A DNA stretch of 45,559 nucleotides from CAZVWQ01 sp964631275 (lineage in GTDB: Bacteria > Patescibacteriota > JACMRA01), in contig CAZVWQ010000009.1 in assembly GCA_964631275.1 (NCBI GenBank), positions 1 to 45,559 on the forward strand. Reading direction: 5' to 3'. Below are positions 41,109 to 45,559 of this stretch, piece after piece; position 1 is the first letter of the stretch, and each line of letters opens with the position of its first letter. The notes beneath the pieces are model-generated. The model was not told the DNA's origin, made no database searches, and was given only the letters and a program-made list of their open reading frames with translations. The position numbers and the translations under genes were made by a program.

Positions 41109-41137
41109 AGTTTAGAGTAGTTTTTTGTTTCCGTCAA
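41109..41137 (-). promoter_or_regulatory. Promoter of the M23 gene, decides its start
   Basis: Minus strand: TTGACG (41132-41137), 17-base spacer, TAAACT (41109-41114). Start near 41102 gives a ~31-base leader to the ATG at 41071. Confidence 0.55.
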
Positions 41138-41161
41138 CAGCAAATACTAAAATAATATAAT

Positions 41162-41185
41162 TTTAGACTAACTAGTCGGTCTAAA
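41162..41185. promoter_or_regulatory. Inverted repeat in the divergent M23/PBP control region
   Basis: TTTAGAC (41162-41168) and GTCTAAA (41179-41185), perfect, ten bases apart: a dyad spaced like a dimeric regulator site, 25 bases upstream of the M23 -35 box. Confidence 0.45.
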
Positions 41186-41217
41186 TTGTTTAACAAACGT
41201 TAATTAAATTTACTTTA

Positions 41218-41237
41218 TAAATACACATGTGTGTTTA
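41218..41237. promoter_or_regulatory. Palindrome in the divergent M23/PBP control region
   Basis: TAAATACACATGTGTGTTTA, with a perfect ACACATGTGT core and near-symmetrical flanks. A second candidate operator between the two cell-wall genes. Confidence 0.45.
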
Positions 41238-41426
41238 TTAATTTAAGAAAAATAGCTTTATATTTTTTAATATCTACTAATCTAATAAACTAAAACTTAT
41301 ACTGATTTTTAGATAAAAATGCTTTACCAGGTTTTTACTATCTACTAATTTAAAAAATAATCAAAACAAATTTTGACTTTTTAATAAAAATTTTTCATAA
41401 ATATTCTAACAACTAATTATATACAT

Positions 41427-41432
41427 TATAAA
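41427..41432 (+). promoter_or_regulatory. -10 box of the penicillin-binding protein gene
   Basis: TATAAA, with TTCTAA as a poor -35 box 17 bases upstream. Start near 41439 would give a ~14-base leader before the ATG at 41453. Confidence 0.35.
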
Positions 41433-41452
41433 CCTCTAAAAAAAATAGTAAA

Positions 41453-44400
41453 ATGCCTACTAATAACCACAAAGATAATCATCGAGAAATTTTTGATGAT
41501 GAATATGATGATTTTAGACTGAACTCAGAAAAACCTAACCATAAGCGTAAACCTTATTTTGAAGGAAAAACTCTTAGAAATGGTATAAATGAAGAAGAAA
41601 GTTTTTTAACAGATGACTTAGAATTTGATCAACAATCCACAGAATATCCAACAAAACTCCAATCTAATAAAAATTATCTAGAAGAGATGGAATCATATAA
41701 TTACTCTACCCGGGAAGATAGGCTTGTCGACTATGAATATTCTGAAGGAGGTCAAAAACTAAAACCAGAATACAAAAAAAGTAAAACTTTAGGTGAAAAA
41801 ATTAAATTTTTACCTGCTAATAGCTGGATATTTCTAAGAAGACATGGTAGATTCATCAAAATTCTTGGCTTTATTTTGTTATTTTTTATTATAGCAATCG
41901 GTAGCATAGCTGGTATTTGGACAGTTAGGACTTATTCACAATTACAAAATCTAGAAAGTAAAGCTACAGATATTAGCGAAGGGAGCATAGTTTTTGACCG
42001 TAATAATGAAGAAATATTTAGATTTTCTGGAGATGTTAAAAGAGAGGTTATAAGTATAGACAAAATCCCAGAAGAAATGAAAGTAGCTATAGTAGCTATT
42101 GAAGATGAAAATTTTTATGATAATGCTATGGGTATTCCTTGGCAAAATATGATTGGAGCGGCTATAAAATGTGCAATTCCAAGGCAACCTTGTCGTGGTG
42201 GTAGTGGCCTGTCCCAGCAATTAATCAAAAATATTACTGACGATGATGAAAGAACCTTAGATCGTAAGGCTAGAGAGCTATTGACAGCAATTAAGTTTAA
42301 CCAAGATATTGGTAATACAGAAAAAGAAAAAGAAGATAAAGTATTAGAGCTATATCTGAACTGGGTTCCTTTTGGCAGAAATAATCATGGAGTGCAAACA
42401 GCTTCTCAAAGTTACTTTGGGCACAATGTAGATTCAGGAGACTTAACTCCTACAAAAGCTTGCTACTTAGCTTCGATGGTTCAACTACCAAGCTACTATA
42501 ACGAAGGTATAAGCATAGAAATACTAAATAAACAGAAGCGAGAGAATGCAGATGAAGAAATACCTAATCCTGCATTTAATCAATTAGAAGATCGCAAAAA
42601 TATTTGTCTACAAAAAATGTTTGATCTTAAATTAGCTAATCGTGGAACTCAAAAACTAATTCAGAGTCAAGCTGAAGTTAATAGGTTAAAAGAAGAAATT
42701 GTAGAATTTAAACCAGCTGGAACAACTAATGTTGCTTATGGACATTTGAAGCAGCACCTAACTAACGAAATTATTAATAAATTTGACAGCAATGATAGCG
42801 AAAATAGCATTAACGCTTCTGACCTAGAAACTAAAGGTTATAAAATATATACAACTTTTGATAAACAAATTCAAGATAGAATTGAACAAACTCTACAAGA
42901 AGCCCCAGAAATAGAGAGGGCTTTAGCTAATAACGCTGCAGCTACAGTCCTTAGTGGCGAAAATGCTGAAGTTATAGCCTTAATCGGTTCTAGAGACTTT
43001 AATAATAACGATATTGGAGGCCAGGTAAATGTTATGAAATCACCTAGACAACCTGGAAGTAGTTTCAAACCTTACGTTTATGCAGCAGCTTTAGAAGATG
43101 GGTTTAATCCAAGTACGGTACTTTTGGATGTTAGTACTGATTTTGGTGGAGGTTATAGACCAAAAAATTTTAGTGGTACAACTTCAGGAATAACTAATAT
43201 TCGAAGGGCCTTACAAGATTCTTTAAATATACCTGCAGTCAAGGCAGCATATTTGGGACAAGGTGCAGGAAGTAACCCTAATGGCATAGCAGCTACTGAT
43301 TCTATGATTGAATTTGCTAATCGCGTAGGGGTAGAAACTCCTTTTTATAAAGATGGAACTTGTGGTGTTTCTTCTGCTCTAGGAGGTTGTGAAGTTGTTG
43401 GTTTTAGCCACGTAAACGGTTTTCATACGCTTTTGTGGGAAGGTGTAAAATCTGAACCAAGATCAATAATCAGAATAACCAGTAAAGATAAAGAAATAAC
43501 AGAAAAAGAAATTAAAGAAAAATATCCTAAAGAGCAAGTAGTTAACTCTGCAATCGCTAATCAGATTACAAATATCTTATCTGACTATAGTTCTAGATCT
43601 ACAGCCGCTTGGGGTAATACTAGATTTAACATCCAATTAGACGACTGGACTGGAGCTAATGCTGTAGCTGCCAAGACTGGAACCACTAACGACGTTAGAG
43701 ATATGTGGACTGTAGGGGGAACTCCTTACTACACAGTTGGAATCTGGGTTGGAAACACTGACAACAAGCAAATGGATCAAAAGTTAACTTCATCTTCAAT
43801 TGCTGCACCAATTTGGAAAAGGATTATGGAGGATTTACATGAAGGTTTAGAAAAAGATGGTTTTAGTACTACTGGCCTAAAGCAAAGATCTGTAGATCCT
43901 CAGACAGGTTTGTTAACTGATGAAGGCGGAACTTTAGAATGGATGACTGATGAGCAAATCAAAGAACTAGAAAAAGCTGAAGGAAGACTTTCTGATCCTA
44001 ATTTTGATCCTTTACAGAGTAGTATATTAGAGACTCGTACGCCAATTGCTAGGCGTAGAATGGAGATTAATAAAGTTGATAGTAAGCTAATTCCTAAACC
44101 TGGAGAAAATGAGAATATTGAACTTCTAGATTTTGAATTTCCTGAAGAATTAATTGAAGAAACTGAATGTCGTGGTGTTGTTTCAGAATTTCCACTTAGC
44201 GCTAATTGGCGCGAACCAGCTGAACAAATCAACTTAGGTGGCGAAGAAAACAATAGTACTTGTCCTACTGAACAAACTGATCTGACGCGTAAAGAGTTAT
44301 CTCCTGTAATTGACATAAATGTAACCGAAAAAACTTCACCTTTACCCAATCCAATTACTATTGGAGTTCAATCAGGGATAGATAATTCACTTTTAGAAAG

Positions 44401-44977
44401 TCCTAACACTATTCAAAAACTTGAATTTTTAATCGGTTCAAGAGTAATCGCTGAGGTACAAAAACAATCAGAACTAGAGGTTGATTTAAACAAAGTCGAT
44501 ACACTTCCAAATGTTAGTACTATAACTGTAAGAACCAAAGATAGATTTGGTTTTGAGTCTGAAATTAGTATCCCTAATGTGAATTTTACTAATATTCAAA
44601 AGCCTAAACCCGAAACTCCTCTTGATAAAGATGAGGATGGTATACCTGACAGCTGGGAATTAAATAACAACTTAGACCCAAACAATCCTTTAGATGCTGA
44701 TTTAGATCTGGATGGTAATGGTTTGACTAATTTGGATAAATATATTTTAGAAACCTTTTCTAAAGGGCCTGATACTGATAATGACCTTATACCTGACAGC
44801 TGGGAATTAAATAATAACTTAGACCCAAACAATCCTTTAGATGCTGATTTAGACATTGATAATAACGGTCTAACAAATTTACAAGAGTATATAGAGTTTC
44901 TTAAACTTCAAAACTTACCAAAAAAAAATAACCAGACTACTTCTTCATCAAGATCTTTTGGCTTGCCTAATAATTAA
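41453..44977 (+). CDS. Class A penicillin-binding protein (glycosyltransferase/transpeptidase) with calcium-repeat tail
   Basis: Polymerises and crosslinks peptidoglycan at the outer face of the membrane. 1174 residues: an acidic, probably disordered cytoplasmic head (~1-130); one membrane helix (~134-158, FILLFFIIAIGSIAGIW); a GT51 glycosyltransferase with the catalytic Glu in VAIEDENFYDNAMGI (~216) and GGSGLSQQLIKN; and a transpeptidase with S536-x-x-K539 (PGSSFKP), S590-x-N592 (DSLNIP) and K741-T-G (KTGTTNDVRDMW). The ~350-residue C-terminal extension has a beta-rich segment and two near-identical 49-residue units (DEDGIPDSWELNNNLDPNN...), with calcium-type aspartates as in thrombospondin-3 repeats. 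Typical PBP1a proteins lack this tail, which might bind calcium, wall or surface proteins (inference). Confidence 0.93.
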   Translation: MPTNNHKDNHREIFDDEYDDFRLNSEKPNHKRKPYFEGKTLRNGINEEESFLTDDLEFDQQSTEYPTKLQSNKNYLEEMESYNYSTREDRLVDYEYSEGGQKLKPEYKKSKTLGEKIKFLPANSWIFLRRHGRFIKILGFILLFFIIAIGSIAGIWTVRTYSQLQNLESKATDISEGSIVFDRNNEEIFRFSGDVKREVISIDKIPEEMKVAIVAIEDENFYDNAMGIPWQNMIGAAIKCAIPRQPCRGGSGLSQQLIKNITDDDERTLDRKARELLTAIKFNQDIGNTEKEKEDKVLELYLNWVPFGRNNHGVQTASQSYFGHNVDSGDLTPTKACYLASMVQLPSYYNEGISIEILNKQKRENADEEIPNPAFNQLEDRKNICLQKMFDLKLANRGTQKLIQSQAEVNRLKEEIVEFKPAGTTNVAYGHLKQHLTNEIINKFDSNDSENSINASDLETKGYKIYTTFDKQIQDRIEQTLQEAPEIERALANNAAATVLSGENAEVIALIGSRDFNNNDIGGQVNVMKSPRQPGSSFKPYVYAAALEDGFNPSTVLLDVSTDFGGGYRPKNFSGTTSGITNIRRALQDSLNIPAVKAAYLGQGAGSNPNGIAATDSMIEFANRVGVETPFYKDGTCGVSSALGGCEVVGFSHVNGFHTLLWEGVKSEPRSIIRITSKDKEITEKEIKEKYPKEQVVNSAIANQITNILSDYSSRSTAAWGNTRFNIQLDDWTGANAVAAKTGTTNDVRDMWTVGGTPYYTVGIWVGNTDNKQMDQKLTSSSIAAPIWKRIMEDLHEGLEKDGFSTTGLKQRSVDPQTGLLTDEGGTLEWMTDEQIKELEKAEGRLSDPNFDPLQSSILETRTPIARRRMEINKVDSKLIPKPGENENIELLDFEFPEELIEETECRGVVSEFPLSANWREPAEQINLGGEENNSTCPTEQTDLTRKELSPVIDINVTEKTSPLPNPITIGVQSGIDNSLLESPNTIQKLEFLIGSRVIAEVQKQSELEVDLNKVDTLPNVSTITVRTKDRFGFESEISIPNVNFTNIQKPKPETPLDKDEDGIPDSWELNNNLDPNNPLDADLDLDGNGLTNLDKYILETFSKGPDTDNDLIPDSWELNNNLDPNNPLDADLDIDNNGLTNLQEYIEFLKLQNLPKKNNQTTSSSRSFGLPNN
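44641..44853 (+). repeat. In-frame 147-bp-spaced direct repeat in the PBP tail
   Basis: Bases 44641-44706 and 44788-44853 match over 66 bases with one difference seen (44668 C, 44815 T). The 147-base (49-codon) period keeps the frame. This indicates recent duplication of the calcium-repeat module. Confidence 0.85.
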
Positions 44978-45062
44978 TTGAATACTTTAAGTGCTAAAGA
45001 TAGGTATAGTATAATTCTTTCTAGACTAAACTTAAATAAGTCATCAGATTTTAAACTTATTT

Positions 45063-45168
45063 TATACCCAAAGGCTAACTAAATTATGATTTAACTAAAG
45101 GTTTTAGTTTTATCAAATAAAGAAAACAGAGTCAAAAAAACTCAGTGATTAGTTAACAGTATAGTATA
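45063..45168 (+). mobile_element. Family A MITE-like element, complete copy
   Basis: 106 bp from TATACCCAAAGGCTAACTAA to TTAGTTAACAGTATAGTATA, with imperfect ~20-bp inverted ends. Confidence 0.7.
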
Positions 45169-45308
45169 GCTAATCCATATACTAGTTAGACATTTTGGAT
45201 ATCCTAAACTTACTGTTAAAACAAACTTAATATCTAATAACTTATCTAAATGAATATGTGCTATATAATAGCTTATTAAGTTAATACGGAATGGGTCTAA
45301 AACTAACC

Positions 45309-45350
45309 TGTAAATTTTTCAGCCCTGTTTACATTTTTCACAAAAACTTA
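45309..45350 (-). repeat. Family F repeat, perfect inverted match to 36075-36116
   Basis: Exact 42-base reverse complement of the copy 9.2 kb to the left. Confidence 0.85.
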
Positions 45351-45469
45351 AGAGGAAAAAGATTATTGAATTTTTGATGTGGAGTGAGGTTTTTAATTCC
45401 TTGATGGGTTCTTTAGTCTTGTCCTCTAACTCAGATTTACAGGACTTTGACCCATAAAATAGCTCTTAA

Positions 45470-45559
45470 TCAAGAGTAAAAATAGGTTTTGAGAGATGAT
45501 TTTTGTCTATTGTAATAATACTCCCATAATCGTAATTCAGCTTCTCTGTGTAATCTGTT
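45470..45559 (-). CDS. Possible transposase C-terminal fragment, cut by the window edge
   Basis: A 29-residue open frame enters from the right edge and ends at a UGA (45470-45472). It contains HREAELRLWEYYYNRQKSSL, which resembles the end of the integrase-core domain of IS3/IS481-type transposases (W-x-x-Y-Y-N-x-x-R...L), with the usual R-P-H changed. Too short to be sure; it could be a decayed copy. Confidence 0.3.
   Translation of the reverse strand, partial: NRLHREAELRLWEYYYNRQKSSLKTYFYS

Larger units (their letters stand above)
44978..45469. other. Right-edge non-coding region with repeats
   Basis: Family A (45063-45168), family F (45309-45350), and the motif shared with the left edge (~45449-45467). 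Between them I see nothing coding. Confidence 0.6.

Noticed and set aside
43900..44349. Antisense 149-codon frame inside the PBP gene
   Set aside because: Serine-rich shadow of a well-supported coding frame with no recognisable motif.

Overview
This window is very AT-rich (roughly 30% GC or less, judged by eye) and probably comes from a small-genome bacterium of the Candidate Phyla Radiation (Patescibacteria). The evidence is a lone TrbC/VirB2-type pilin-like protein, large cohesin/dockerin/thrombospondin-3/DUF11 surface proteins, a standalone LigA-like HhH-BRCT protein and a split transketolase. I cannot place it in a phylum. UGA is a normal stop here, so it is not the UGA-glycine lineage. 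Coding density is only about 72%. The gaps between genes are filled with short inverted-repeat-ended elements, which is unusual for a reduced genome.

Layout. 1-3.5 kb: Elp3-like tRNA wobble-uridine enzyme (-) and a single-pass membrane protein (+). 3.8-8.2 kb: a possible 34-residue membrane peptide, the pilin-like protein, an aldehyde dehydrogenase with a palindrome over its promoter, tRNA-Gln(UUG) and a ferric-reductase-like membrane protein; inverted copies of a ~95 bp repeat bracket the dehydrogenase and tRNA. 8.6-18 kb: DUF11 surface protein, LOG-family enzyme, EF-G (-), then a translationally coupled pair encoding a secreted dockerin-like protein and a cohesin-like protein on a calcium-binding stalk. 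18.3-23.6 kb: signal peptidase II-like protein, DnaJ, HhH-BRCT protein, flavodoxin, YgjP-like metalloprotease, TauE-like permease. 24-33 kb: GlmS, mevalonate kinase, an unknown membrane protein, an exported RelA/SpoT-like protein and bifunctional aspartokinase-homoserine dehydrogenase. 33.5-39.2 kb: a GTPase fused to a truncated HAD segment overlapping a CrtI-type desaturase, a ribbon-helix-helix regulator, tRNA-Ile(UAU), a decayed metal-ABC permease and the C-terminal transketolase subunit. 39.7-45 kb: divergent M23 peptidoglycan hydrolase and a long penicillin-binding protein. The right edge may hold the tail of a transposase.

How the genes fit together. Many serve the envelope: GlmS makes the amino-sugar precursor, the class A PBP polymerises and crosslinks peptidoglycan, the M23 protein cleaves it, and a group of calcium-motif surface proteins is displayed on the cell. 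Mevalonate kinase and CrtI point to isoprenoids, possibly carotenoids. Elp3 and two tRNAs with U34 are in the same window.

Two patterns run through the window. First, I saw no Shine-Dalgarno sequence before any gene checked. Several genes have a sigma70-type promoter whose -10 box lies about 7-22 bases before the start codon, so transcripts should be leaderless or nearly so; in several cases a longer apparent reading frame begins inside the -35 box. Second, at least five families of ~90-130 bp terminal-inverted-repeat elements are scattered between genes. One copy of family C sits inside family D with an exact TA target duplication, and an intact (empty) family D copy is also present, which is direct evidence of transposition.
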